NCBI GenBank assembly: GCA_038106885.1
Contig: JAYNFX010000008.1
Location: forward strand, 1-41,357
Reading direction: 5' to 3'
Length of the DNA: 41,357 nucleotides
From: UBA3537 sp038106885
GTDB taxonomy: Bacteria; Bacteroidota; Bacteroidia; Flavobacteriales; Flavobacteriaceae
This document shows positions 16,760-24,723 of this stretch, in pieces. Each line of letters starts with the position of its first letter. The stretch's first letter is position 1. Below the pieces are notes generated by a model. It saw only the letters and a list, made by a program, of their open reading frames with translations. It searched no databases and was not told the origin of the DNA. The position numbers and the translations under genes were made by a program.

Positions 16760-18028
16760 TTGATTAAGTTCGAAACATCATTTGATTTTGCAATCAAAAT
16801 GGACCAAAATGATGAATTAAAATCTTACAGAGATTCTTTTCACTTTCCTGTTGATTCTAATGGTAATAAAATACTCTACTTTACAGGAAATTCTCTGGGT
16901 CTTCAGCCAAAGACCACTAAAGCAGCTGTTGAACAAGAACTTGATGATTGGGCAAATTTTGCAGTAGAGGGTCACTTTAAAGCTAAGAATCCTTGGATGC
17001 CATACCATGAATTACTCACTAATGATATGGCTGAAATTGTAGGAGCTAAACCTGAAGAGGTTGTCATTATGAATTCACTAACAGCAAACCTTCATTTTTT
17101 GATGATCTCATTTTACAACCCAACAAAAAAACGTTTCAAAATTTTGATAGAAAGTGATGCTTTCCCATCAGATCGCTTTGCAGTAAAGTCTCAATTAAAA
17201 TTACACGGCTTTGATCCAAAAAACGATTTAATAGAATGGTCTCCAAGAAGTAATGAAAATTTATTAAGGATTGAAGATTTACAAGAGATTATAAAAAAAA
17301 ATGGTGATGAAATTGCTTTAATTCTGGTTGGTGGAGTCAATTATTATACTGGACAACTTTTAGATTTAAAAAAAATTGCCAAAATTGGACACTCAAAGGG
17401 ATGTAAAGTTGGAATTGATTTAGCCCATGGAGTTGGAAATGTAAATCTTAAACTCCATGAGTCTGGAATTGATTTCGCTGCTTGGTGTACATATAAATAT
17501 TTAAACTCGGGCCCTGGAAGTTTGGGCGGAATATTTGTTCATAATAAACACAAAAAAAATAAATCTCTTAAAAGGTTAACTGGATGGTGGGGACAGAACA
17601 AATCAAAACGATTTAAAATGCGGGAAGAATTAGACATTTCAAATGGAGCAGAAGGTTGGCAATTGAGTAATCCCGCAATATTATCAATGGCTGCTATAAA
17701 AGCATCACTTGAACTTTTCAGGAAAGTAGGAATGAATAAACTCAGAATGAAATCAATTAAACTAACTGGATATCTTGAGTATTTAATCCTTCAAATGAAC
17801 AATAAAAATATTGATATTATAACTCCAAAAGATCCAAATCAAAGAGGATGTCAGTTGTCAATAAAGTTAAATAATTCAAACAAAAGTTTACATGAAAATT
17901 TAAGATTAAATAATGTGATAACTGACTGGAGAGATCCTAATGTTATACGCTGTGCTCCTGTACCATTTTATAACTCTTACCAAGATGTGTATAATTTTGT
18001 GAAAATCTTGAGAAAATTACTGCTTTGA
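16760..18028 (+). CDS. kynU: Kynureninase
   Basis: PLP enzyme cleaving kynurenine or 3-hydroxykynurenine to anthranilate or 3-hydroxyanthranilate plus alanine. The 422-residue protein shows LYFTGNSLGLQPKTTK, GHFKAKNPWMPYHE, MNSLTANLHFLM, DLAHGVGN and the cofactor lysine Lys246 in CTYKYLNSGPGSLGG, all kynureninase hallmarks. It starts with TTG at 16760; the next in-frame ATG (16799) would remove part of the conserved N-terminal helix before LKSYRDSFHFP. First gene of the kynurenine operon, overlapping the monooxygenase gene by four bases. With that partner it most likely acts on 3-hydroxykynurenine. Confidence 0.97.
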   Translation: MIKFETSFDFAIKMDQNDELKSYRDSFHFPVDSNGNKILYFTGNSLGLQPKTTKAAVEQELDDWANFAVEGHFKAKNPWMPYHELLTNDMAEIVGAKPEEVVIMNSLTANLHFLMISFYNPTKKRFKILIESDAFPSDRFAVKSQLKLHGFDPKNDLIEWSPRSNENLLRIEDLQEIIKKNGDEIALILVGGVNYYTGQLLDLKKIAKIGHSKGCKVGIDLAHGVGNVNLKLHESGIDFAAWCTYKYLNSGPGSLGGIFVHNKHKKNKSLKRLTGWWGQNKSKRFKMREELDISNGAEGWQLSNPAILSMAAIKASLELFRKVGMNKLRMKSIKLTGYLEYLILQMNNKNIDIITPKDPNQRGCQLSIKLNNSNKSLHENLRLNNVITDWRDPNVIRCAPVPFYNSYQDVYNFVKILRKLLL

Positions 18029-19410
18029 AAACTAAAAAAAATATATTGATCATTGGAGCTGGATTATGCGGTTCTCTTTTGGCTTTAAGACTAGGTCAGA
18101 GAGGCTATAAAGTTCAAGTAATTGAAAAACGTCCAGACATAAGACAATCAAATTTAAGCACTGGAAGATCAATTAATCTAGCATTATCAAATCGTGGATT
18201 GAAAGCGCTTCAAATGGTAGGGTTAAAAGACAAAGTGAAGTCTATTTCTATACCAATGTATGGAAGAATGTTACATGATAAAATAGGCAATAAAAAAATG
18301 TCAAAATATAGTGGAAGAAATGGAGAGTATATTAACTCGATTTCTCGTGAACTTTTAACTTCCCTACTAATAGATGAGGCAGAACTTATTAATAATGTAA
18401 ACTTTGAATTTAATCAAAATTGTTGGGATATAGATTTTGAAAATAATATTGCATATTTTAAAAATGATAAAAATAATAGAACTACAGAATTTAAAGCAGA
18501 TCTTATATTCGGCACTGATGGTGCCGGGTCAATTCTAAGAAAAAACTATTTATCAAAAAATAAATTTTTATTTAATTTTTCTCAATCTTTTCTTGGACAT
18601 GGATATAAAGAATTAACAATTCCTTCAAATGACGGTAAACACAGGATTGAAAAAAATGCACTTCACATTTGGCCAAGAGGTAGTTTCATGATTATAGCTC
18701 TTCCAAATCTAGATGGTAGTTTTACTGTGACTCTATTTTTATCTTATAATAACGGTCATTATAATTTCAATAATCTAACAACTAAAGAAAATATTCACAA
18801 TTTTTTCTTGGAAGAATTTCCAGATGCATTAGAATTAATGCCTAACCTTACAGAAGATTTTTTAAAAAATCCTACGGGCCCCCTAGGAACCATAAAATGT
18901 TTCCCATGGCAATATAAAGGAAAGAATATGATATTAGGAGATGCTTCACATGCCATTGTACCGTTCTATGGACAAGGCATGAATGCATCTTTTGAAGATG
19001 TCTTTGAACTTGATAAAACTCTTACTGAAAATAATGAAAATTGGGAGTCAACTTTTAAATATTTTGAAAACAGTAGAAAATTAAACACAGATGCCATAGC
19101 AGATTTAGCAATTGATAATTTTCACGAAATGAAAGATCATGTCGCTGATAAAAATTTTCAACAAAAAAGAAATTTAGAAATGAAACTAGAATCCAAATTG
19201 CCTGGAAAATACTTTTCTAAATATTCTCTTGTTACTTTTAGAGAAGATATTGGATATTTTGAAGCTATGTCGCAGGGAAGAGCACAGGATAAATGTATTT
19301 TAGAAATGATAAAAAACAAATCAACAGATCTTAACTTACCCGAAAAAGAATTAAATAAAATAATTCAAAAAAAAAGCAACCATATTTTAAAAAAACTAAA
19401 TTATGAATAA
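18025..19410 (+). CDS. kmo: Kynurenine 3-monooxygenase
   Basis: FAD-dependent aromatic hydroxylase turning kynurenine into 3-hydroxykynurenine with NADPH and oxygen. FAD motifs: GAGLCGSLLALRLGQRG (11-27), the KMO-typical GRSINLALSNRG (about 47-58), and GDASHAIVPFYGQGMNASFED starting at Gly305. At 461 residues it matches bacterial and eukaryotic KMO. Translation starts with TTG at 18025, and TTGA overlaps the kynU stop, suggesting coupled translation. It overlaps the RidA-family gene by eight bases. Confidence 0.96.
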   Translation: MKTKKNILIIGAGLCGSLLALRLGQRGYKVQVIEKRPDIRQSNLSTGRSINLALSNRGLKALQMVGLKDKVKSISIPMYGRMLHDKIGNKKMSKYSGRNGEYINSISRELLTSLLIDEAELINNVNFEFNQNCWDIDFENNIAYFKNDKNNRTTEFKADLIFGTDGAGSILRKNYLSKNKFLFNFSQSFLGHGYKELTIPSNDGKHRIEKNALHIWPRGSFMIIALPNLDGSFTVTLFLSYNNGHYNFNNLTTKENIHNFFLEEFPDALELMPNLTEDFLKNPTGPLGTIKCFPWQYKGKNMILGDASHAIVPFYGQGMNASFEDVFELDKTLTENNENWESTFKYFENSRKLNTDAIADLAIDNFHEMKDHVADKNFQQKRNLEMKLESKLPGKYFSKYSLVTFREDIGYFEAMSQGRAQDKCILEMIKNKSTDLNLPEKELNKIIQKKSNHILKKLNYE

Positions 19411-19804
19411 CGAAGTGAAACCTAGAGGAGCTTATCCACACACTAAACGGATTGGTGATTTTATTTTTGTCTCAGGAACAAGTTCTAGAAGACCAGACAA
19501 TTCTATTGCTGGAGTTGAAATTATTGATGATATGGGGACAAAAAAAATTAATGTAGCAGAACAAACTAGAGAAGTATTGAAGAATATTGAAAAAAATTTG
19601 ATGAAAGAGGGAGCTTTGTTATCTGATGTTGTTGATGTGACTTCATTTTTAGTTAGTATGAATGATTTTGCAGAATATAACAAAGCCTATTCAGAATTTT
19701 TTAATAAATCTAATGGACCAACAAGGACTACCGTTGCAGTTCATCAATTACCACATCCTGACCTTGCAATAGAAATTAAAGTAATTGCATATAATAAAAA
19801 ATAG
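19403..19804 (+). CDS. 2-aminomuconate deaminase, RidA/YjgF family
   Basis: A 133-residue RidA-fold protein. Arg108 (GPTRTTVAV) and Glu124 (AIEIKVIAY) are the usual active-site pair, and VAVHQLPHPDLAIEIK resembles the aminomuconate deaminases (NbaF type) of nitrobenzoate and tryptophan pathways rather than generic RidA. In this position it should hydrolyse 2-aminomuconate to 4-oxalocrotonate and ammonia, the step after the adjacent semialdehyde dehydrogenase. Starts inside the end of kmo; the dehydrogenase ATG follows its stop immediately. Generic imine deaminase activity is the alternative, but the operon context favours the pathway role. Confidence 0.85.
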   Translation: MNNEVKPRGAYPHTKRIGDFIFVSGTSSRRPDNSIAGVEIIDDMGTKKINVAEQTREVLKNIEKNLMKEGALLSDVVDVTSFLVSMNDFAEYNKAYSEFFNKSNGPTRTTVAVHQLPHPDLAIEIKVIAYNKK

Positions 19805-21250
19805 ATGATAACCATAAAAAATTTCATAGGTGGCAATCATATTGAACCACTGTCAAATAAATGGTTAGAAATAATTAATCCAAGTAATGGTAAATCTTAT
19901 GGAAAACTTCCAAACTCAAATGAGCTAGATGTAGAACTTGCTTTTATGTCAGCTGAAAAAGCTTTTACTAAATGGTCCTTGACATCTATCAAAGAACGTG
20001 GTGCGATTCTCCAAAAAATAGCTAAACTCATTGAACAGAATATTGATGTTTTAGCAAAAGCTGAAAGTTTGGATAATGGTAAGCCTCTAAGTTTGTCAAA
20101 AAATATTGATATCCCAAGAGCAGCGGAAAATTTTAGATTTTTCGGTCAAGCCATTACTCAATTTTACAGTGAAAGCCATGATCAACCTTCGGAGAAAAAT
20201 ATAAATTTCACCCTACGCCAACCAATTGGAGTAGTAGGATGTATATCACCATGGAATTTACCTCTTTACCTGTTTACATGGAAAATTGCTCCTGCCCTAG
20301 CTGCTGGAAATTGTGTTGTTGCAAAACCAAGTGAAATAACTCCTTATACTGCTTATTTATTTTCAAATATATGTAACGAAGCAGGGCTCCCTAAAGGAGT
20401 TTTAAATATTGTTAATGGTAACGGAGAAGATTGTGGACAAGCCATTGTTGAACACCCAGGAATTAAAGCCATTTCTTTCACAGGAGGTTCAAAAACAGGT
20501 ATTCAAATTGCTAAAACTACAGCTCCAATGTTAAAAAAATTATCATTGGAATTAGGCGGAAAGAATCCAAATATTATATTCTCAGATTGCGATTATGATA
20601 AAATGCTAAATACAACTCTTAAATCGTCTTTTTCAAATCAAGGGCAAATTTGTTTATGCGGAAGCAGAATATTTGTTGAATACTCAATATATGAGAAATT
20701 TAAATCCGACTTTATAAAAAAAGTTAAAAAATTAAAAGTCGGAATGCCATCAAACAGTAAAACAGATATTGGTGCTTTAGTATCAAAGACACATATGAAC
20801 AAGATCTTAAGCTATATTAATGATGCGAAAAATGCTGGAAATAAAATACTTTGTGGAGGCAATAGAGTAAAAATAAAAGGTGGAGAAAACGGTTTTTATG
20901 TTGAACCTACTGTTATCGAAGTTTTTTCAAATGATTGTAAGATAAATCAAGAGGAAATTTTTGGGCCAGTTGTTACTGTAATGCCATTCAAAAATGACAT
21001 TGAAGTATTAAAACTTGCAAATAATGTAAAATATGGGCTCTCTGCTTCAGTATGGACTAGTAATCTAAAACGTACTATGTATTTTTCTCAACAACTAAAT
21101 GTAGGAATTGTATGGATAAATACTTGGATGCAAAGAGACTTACGCACCCCTTTTGGCGGAGTAAAAGACTCAGGAATTGGACGAGAAGGCGGTTTTGAAG
21201 TACTACGCTTTTTTACTGAATCAAAAAATATATGTATTAATTACAAATAA
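19805..21250 (+). CDS. 2-aminomuconic semialdehyde dehydrogenase
   Basis: NAD-dependent aldehyde dehydrogenase superfamily, 481 residues. Catalytic Glu249 is in LSLELGGKNPN and nucleophile Cys283 in NQGQICLCGSRIFVE; the double-cysteine ICLC context is typical of the aminomuconate/hydroxymuconate semialdehyde group (human ALDH8A1, NbaE). Other signatures are GVVGCISPWNLPLYLF and QEEIFGPVVTVMPF. It should oxidise 2-aminomuconate 6-semialdehyde, made by the decarboxylase later in the operon, to 2-aminomuconate. Start codon directly follows the deaminase stop. Substrate assignment leans on the operon as well as sequence. Confidence 0.92.
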   Translation: MITIKNFIGGNHIEPLSNKWLEIINPSNGKSYGKLPNSNELDVELAFMSAEKAFTKWSLTSIKERGAILQKIAKLIEQNIDVLAKAESLDNGKPLSLSKNIDIPRAAENFRFFGQAITQFYSESHDQPSEKNINFTLRQPIGVVGCISPWNLPLYLFTWKIAPALAAGNCVVAKPSEITPYTAYLFSNICNEAGLPKGVLNIVNGNGEDCGQAIVEHPGIKAISFTGGSKTGIQIAKTTAPMLKKLSLELGGKNPNIIFSDCDYDKMLNTTLKSSFSNQGQICLCGSRIFVEYSIYEKFKSDFIKKVKKLKVGMPSNSKTDIGALVSKTHMNKILSYINDAKNAGNKILCGGNRVKIKGGENGFYVEPTVIEVFSNDCKINQEEIFGPVVTVMPFKNDIEVLKLANNVKYGLSASVWTSNLKRTMYFSQQLNVGIVWINTWMQRDLRTPFGGVKDSGIGREGGFEVLRFFTESKNICINYK

Positions 21251-21256
21251 AATAAT

Positions 21257-22039
21257 ATGGATTTAAATCTTAAAGATAAAAAAATTCTTGTGTGCGGAAG
21301 CACTCAAGGAATTGGTCGTGCTACTGCAATATCTTTGGCCAATGAAGGTGCTAAAATCACTTTAATTGCAAGAAATGAAAATAAACTTAAAGCAGTTTTA
21401 TCAGAACTAAAAGGAACACAAAGTCATGATTATATTGTTGCTGATTTCTCGGATAGTAAAGATTTAAAACTAAAAGTTACGGAATATTTAAAATCGAATC
21501 AAGGTTTTCATGTACTTATCAATAACACTGGTGGACCAAGAAGTGGATCTATTTTAAAAGCTACATTAGATGAGTTTGAATTAGCTTTTACAATGCATCT
21601 TAAATCCAATCATATATTAACTCAACTTTTAGTACCTTTTATGAAAAAAGAAAAATTTGGACGCATAATAAATGTAATATCAACGTCTGTTAAAGAACCT
21701 ATTGAAGGTTTAGGTGTGAGTAATACAATAAGAAATGCTGTTGGAAATTGGAGTAAAACCCTTTCTTTTGAACTTGGTTCCTATGGCATTACTGTTAACA
21801 ATATTTTACCTGGATTTACTGAAACCGAAAGATTAGATGAAATCATTAAAATTAAAGCTAAAAAGGCGAATACCTCTTATAAAAATATGAGAGAAATTAT
21901 GAAAAACTATACTCCTGCAAAACGTTTTGCAAAACCTGAAGAAACAGCAAATGCTATTGTCTTTCTTTCGAGTGAAGCAGCTGGATATATTAATGGAGTT
22001 AATATTCCTGTTGATGGTGGTAGAACTAAATCACTTTAA
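21257..22039 (+). CDS. SDR-family protein lacking the catalytic Tyr-Lys pair
   Basis: A 260-residue short-chain dehydrogenase/reductase fold. The nucleotide motif CGSTQGIGRA (13-22) and LINNTGGPRSG (about 88-97) are present, as is the C-terminal IPVDGGRTKSL. In classical SDRs a serine is followed by YxxxK. Here Ser142/Ser144 (VISTSV) is followed by GVSNTIRNAVGNWSK, placing Ser155 and Arg159 where Tyr and Lys are expected. This puts it in a divergent subgroup; the reaction is unknown and it may not be an ordinary oxidoreductase. It is six bases after the semialdehyde dehydrogenase gene, within the kynurenine operon, but no known pathway step needs it. Confidence 0.85.
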   Translation: MDLNLKDKKILVCGSTQGIGRATAISLANEGAKITLIARNENKLKAVLSELKGTQSHDYIVADFSDSKDLKLKVTEYLKSNQGFHVLINNTGGPRSGSILKATLDEFELAFTMHLKSNHILTQLLVPFMKKEKFGRIINVISTSVKEPIEGLGVSNTIRNAVGNWSKTLSFELGSYGITVNNILPGFTETERLDEIIKIKAKKANTSYKNMREIMKNYTPAKRFAKPEETANAIVFLSSEAAGYINGVNIPVDGGRTKSL

Positions 22040-22112
22040 TCTTTAATAATCAAACTTTGAAATGTAGAATTTCAGAAATTATTTTATCTTAATGCTAATT
22101 AATCATTAAAAA

Positions 22113-22646
22113 ATGGAAATTAAAAACCCTTTTAACTTACAAAATTGGATTAACGAGAATAGAAACCTGCTAAAGCCACCTGTAGGTAACAAAAATTTAT
22201 ATGTTGAATCTGGAGATTACATAGTTATGATTGTAGCTGGCCCTAATGCTAGAAAAGACTACCATTATAACGAAACAGAGGAACTTTTTTATCAAATTGA
22301 GGGTGATATAGTTATTAAAACACAACAAAATGGCAAACTAATTGAAATTCCAATTAAAGAAGGAGAAATGTTCTTATTACCTGCAAAAATACCTCACTCG
22401 CCTGTAAGATCTAAAGGCTCCATTGGATTGGTAATAGAAAGGAAAAGATCAAAAGATCAAAAAGATGGTTTATTGTGGTTTTCTGAAACTGCTAATGAAC
22501 TACTCTATGAAGAATATTTTACTTTAACTAATATTGAAAAAGACTTTCTCCCTGTTTTCAAAAAGTTTTATTCTAACGAAGAATTAAGAACTTGTCCAAA
22601 AACAGGGGAAATTATGGAAATTGATGATAGATTTTTTAAAGAATAA
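22113..22646 (+). CDS. nbaC: 3-hydroxyanthranilate 3,4-dioxygenase
   Basis: Non-haem iron cupin dioxygenase opening 3-hydroxyanthranilate to 2-amino-3-carboxymuconate semialdehyde. The iron ligands are His51, Glu57 (HYNETEE) and His95 (KIPHSPV), the same numbering as the Cupriavidus enzyme as I recall it. Conserved GPNARKDYHYN and VIERKR support the call. Bacterial homologues usually carry a second, rubredoxin-like iron site from two CxxC pairs near the C-terminus; here the positions are Ser124/Ala127 and Cys161/Thr164, so that site is lost while the catalytic site is kept. 73 bases after the SDR gene, with an A-rich leader before ATG. Confidence 0.95.
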   Translation: MEIKNPFNLQNWINENRNLLKPPVGNKNLYVESGDYIVMIVAGPNARKDYHYNETEELFYQIEGDIVIKTQQNGKLIEIPIKEGEMFLLPAKIPHSPVRSKGSIGLVIERKRSKDQKDGLLWFSETANELLYEEYFTLTNIEKDFLPVFKKFYSNEELRTCPKTGEIMEIDDRFFKE

Positions 22647-22691
22647 TATTTTTAATTTGAAAACAATTTATAATTAAAAAAATATTATTGA

Positions 22692-23774
22692 ATGAAGAGA
22701 AAATTAAGAATTAACGGACATTCTCACCTACTTCCATATCCTGAAGAAATCCCTCAATTTATGAAAGATAGAGAAATTTTTTGGGTTGATGATGAACGAA
22801 AATACATGCTTCAAAAAGGATGGAGTAGACCTGTTACTGATTCTAGTTTTTTTCTTGACGAAAAACTGGAGTGGATGGAAAAAAACAGAATAGATCATGC
22901 AGTAGTTTTAAATCTTTCTCAACTTTATGGTAATGGTCTAAGATTGGAAATGATGAAAAAAGCATTAAGATTTCAAAATGATTTTAATGCAAAAATTCAA
23001 CAAGATCACTCATCAAAATTTACTTGTGGATTTGTAATCCACCCGGGATTTATTCAAGGTGCTTTATGGGAAATTGAAAGATGTGTTGAGGAATTGAATC
23101 TAAATGTTTTATGTCTTCCAACACATTTCATGGACAGCATTGGACAGTGGCGAAGTGTTTTTGACCGTGAAAATGATGCAATATTCGAACTGGCAAATCA
23201 TTATAAACTAGCAATTGAAATTCATCCATATGATGGAGACAAGATGATTAAATTAGAAAACACCTCTTGGCGTTTTCACCTTATATGGATGCTTGCGCAA
23301 TGCGGTGATGCATACCATTTTTATACACTAAATGGCATGCAGGAACGCTATCCTAATATTAGAACATGTTTTGCACATGGAGGTCAAATGGCGCAAATGA
23401 ATTTAGGAAGAAGAATTCAAGGATTTGATGGCAGACCAGATTTATTTGAAGGAAAAACACATCCAAGAAAAGCTGTAGGTCATTCAAATATCTATTTTGA
23501 CACACTTGTTCATGATACTGGATCTTTTGACTTAATGATAAAAAGACAAGGATCAAGTCAAATCATTATGGGGCTTGATGATCCTTATCCTTTAGGAGAA
23601 ATGGAATGCGAAGCGCAATCATCTTACCCAGGCAAGTTACTTGACTTAGCAAAAAATCAAGACATTATAAATCAAAATCAGTATGACGATATATGGGAGG
23701 ATAATGTATTACGCTGGTTGTTTGGCGAAGATCAAAAAAAAATAATTGACTTAACTAATAAAATTTTGACTTAG
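22692..23774 (+). CDS. nbaD: 2-amino-3-carboxymuconate-6-semialdehyde decarboxylase (ACMSD)
   Basis: Zinc-dependent decarboxylase of the amidohydrolase superfamily, converting ACMS to 2-aminomuconate semialdehyde and so diverting it from quinolinate. Likely metal ligands are His10 and His12 (GHSHLLP), His178 (IEIHPYDG) and Asp296 (GLDDPYP); His229 in CFAHGGQ matches the conserved catalytic histidine. At 360 residues it is about 25 longer than the human enzyme, mostly before the metal-binding core repeats (EEIPQFMKDREIFWVDDE). The gene ends in TAGTG, overlapping the O-methyltransferase GTG start by one base. A general amidohydrolase label is the conservative alternative; context supports ACMSD strongly. 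Confidence 0.92.
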   Translation: MKRKLRINGHSHLLPYPEEIPQFMKDREIFWVDDERKYMLQKGWSRPVTDSSFFLDEKLEWMEKNRIDHAVVLNLSQLYGNGLRLEMMKKALRFQNDFNAKIQQDHSSKFTCGFVIHPGFIQGALWEIERCVEELNLNVLCLPTHFMDSIGQWRSVFDRENDAIFELANHYKLAIEIHPYDGDKMIKLENTSWRFHLIWMLAQCGDAYHFYTLNGMQERYPNIRTCFAHGGQMAQMNLGRRIQGFDGRPDLFEGKTHPRKAVGHSNIYFDTLVHDTGSFDLMIKRQGSSQIIMGLDDPYPLGEMECEAQSSYPGKLLDLAKNQDIINQNQYDDIWEDNVLRWLFGEDQKKIIDLTNKILT

Positions 23775-24415
23775 TGTATTTTATTTCTGAAAAACTAGAC
23801 GATTATGTAGTTCAACACACAGAAAATGAACCCGAACTACTGCGAGAACTATCAAGAGAAACATTTCAAAAAATGCTACAACCAAGAATGCTCAGTGGTC
23901 ATTTTCAAGGAAGGATTTTAAGTTTTCTCTCAAAATTAATTCGTCCAAAAAAAATTTTAGAATTAGGAACTTTCACTGGATACTCTGCACTTTGTTTAGC
24001 TGAAGGCTTAGATAAAGACGGAGAACTTCACACAATCGATAAAAACGAGGAGTTAGTTAGTTTTCAAAGACGATATTTTAACCGATCTATACATGGCTCT
24101 AAAATTCATCAACATACTGGCTGTGCATTAGAAATAATAAAAAAACTAAACTATAAATTTGATTTAATATTTATTGATGCGGACAAATCCAACTATGTAA
24201 ATTATTTTAATTTACTTGCTGATAAAATAAAAAGAGGTGGTGTGTTAATTTCTGATAATGTTCTATGGTCTGGTAAAGTTATTGAACCTCTAGAAAATTC
24301 TGATTTATCGACAAAAGTTCTACTAGAATACAACAAACTTCTAAAAGAAGACCCTAGATTTGAAACAATTCTATTACCAATTAGAGATGGATTAACATTA
24401 AGTATTAAAAGGTGA
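23774..24415 (+). CDS. O-methyltransferase, caffeoyl-CoA/catechol type
   Basis: A 213-residue class I SAM-dependent methyltransferase. The SAM loop is LELGTFTGYS (62-71), the acidic motif HTIDKNEE follows, and the divalent metal is probably held by Asp135 (IDADKSNY), Asp161 and Asn162 (ISDNVLWSG), as in CCoAOMT and catechol O-methyltransferases. It starts at GTG 23774, overlapping the decarboxylase stop by one base, so it is translated as the last gene of the kynurenine run. Bacteroidota carry this family widely, so the pathway link may be incidental; a hydroxylated aromatic substrate is plausible but unproven. Confidence 0.9.
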   Translation: MYFISEKLDDYVVQHTENEPELLRELSRETFQKMLQPRMLSGHFQGRILSFLSKLIRPKKILELGTFTGYSALCLAEGLDKDGELHTIDKNEELVSFQRRYFNRSIHGSKIHQHTGCALEIIKKLNYKFDLIFIDADKSNYVNYFNLLADKIKRGGVLISDNVLWSGKVIEPLENSDLSTKVLLEYNKLLKEDPRFETILLPIRDGLTLSIKR

Positions 24416-24420
24416 AAATA

Positions 24421-24699
24421 CTATTTTCTTCTTACTGAGCCTGTTAGATCTTCAATTTCATCTCTTACATTTTTAATATCTTCCTTTATGTTGTTTGATA
24501 TTTTAGTATCAATCTTATTATTTTCTACACTCTTACTAACTTCATTTTTTATTTCATTTGTAGCATTTTTAAGAGATCTTATTCCTTTACCTAGCCCTTT
24601 AGCTACATCTGGTATCTTATCGGCTCCAAATACCATAACAACGATAAACAAGATAAATAAAATTTCTGTGCTACTAATAAATATAGAATATAATTTCAT
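24421..24699 (-). CDS. tatA: Twin-arginine translocase subunit TatA/TatE
   Basis: A 92-residue protein with one N-terminal membrane helix (STEILFILFIVVMVFGADKI), the short hinge, then the amphipathic helix IPDVAKGLGKGIRSLKNAT and a charged tail (to residue 92), the standard TatA layout. TatA oligomers form the pore for folded proteins with RR signal peptides. The conserved Phe-Gly is at the hinge. tatC is not in the window. It converges on the O-methyltransferase gene (five-base gap) and is downstream of the carboxypeptidase-regulatory-like gene on the same strand. Confidence 0.93.
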   Translation of the reverse strand: MKLYSIFISSTEILFILFIVVMVFGADKIPDVAKGLGKGIRSLKNATNEIKNEVSKSVENNKIDTKISNNIKEDIKNVRDEIEDLTGSVRRK

Positions 24700-24723
24700 A
24701 TGACAAATATATAAAGTATATGA

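Noticed and set aside
22068..22080. A hairpin terminator between the SDR and dioxygenase genes
   Set aside because: The stem is only five A/T pairs with a three-base loop and has no clean T run, too weak to call; the operon is more likely continuous here.
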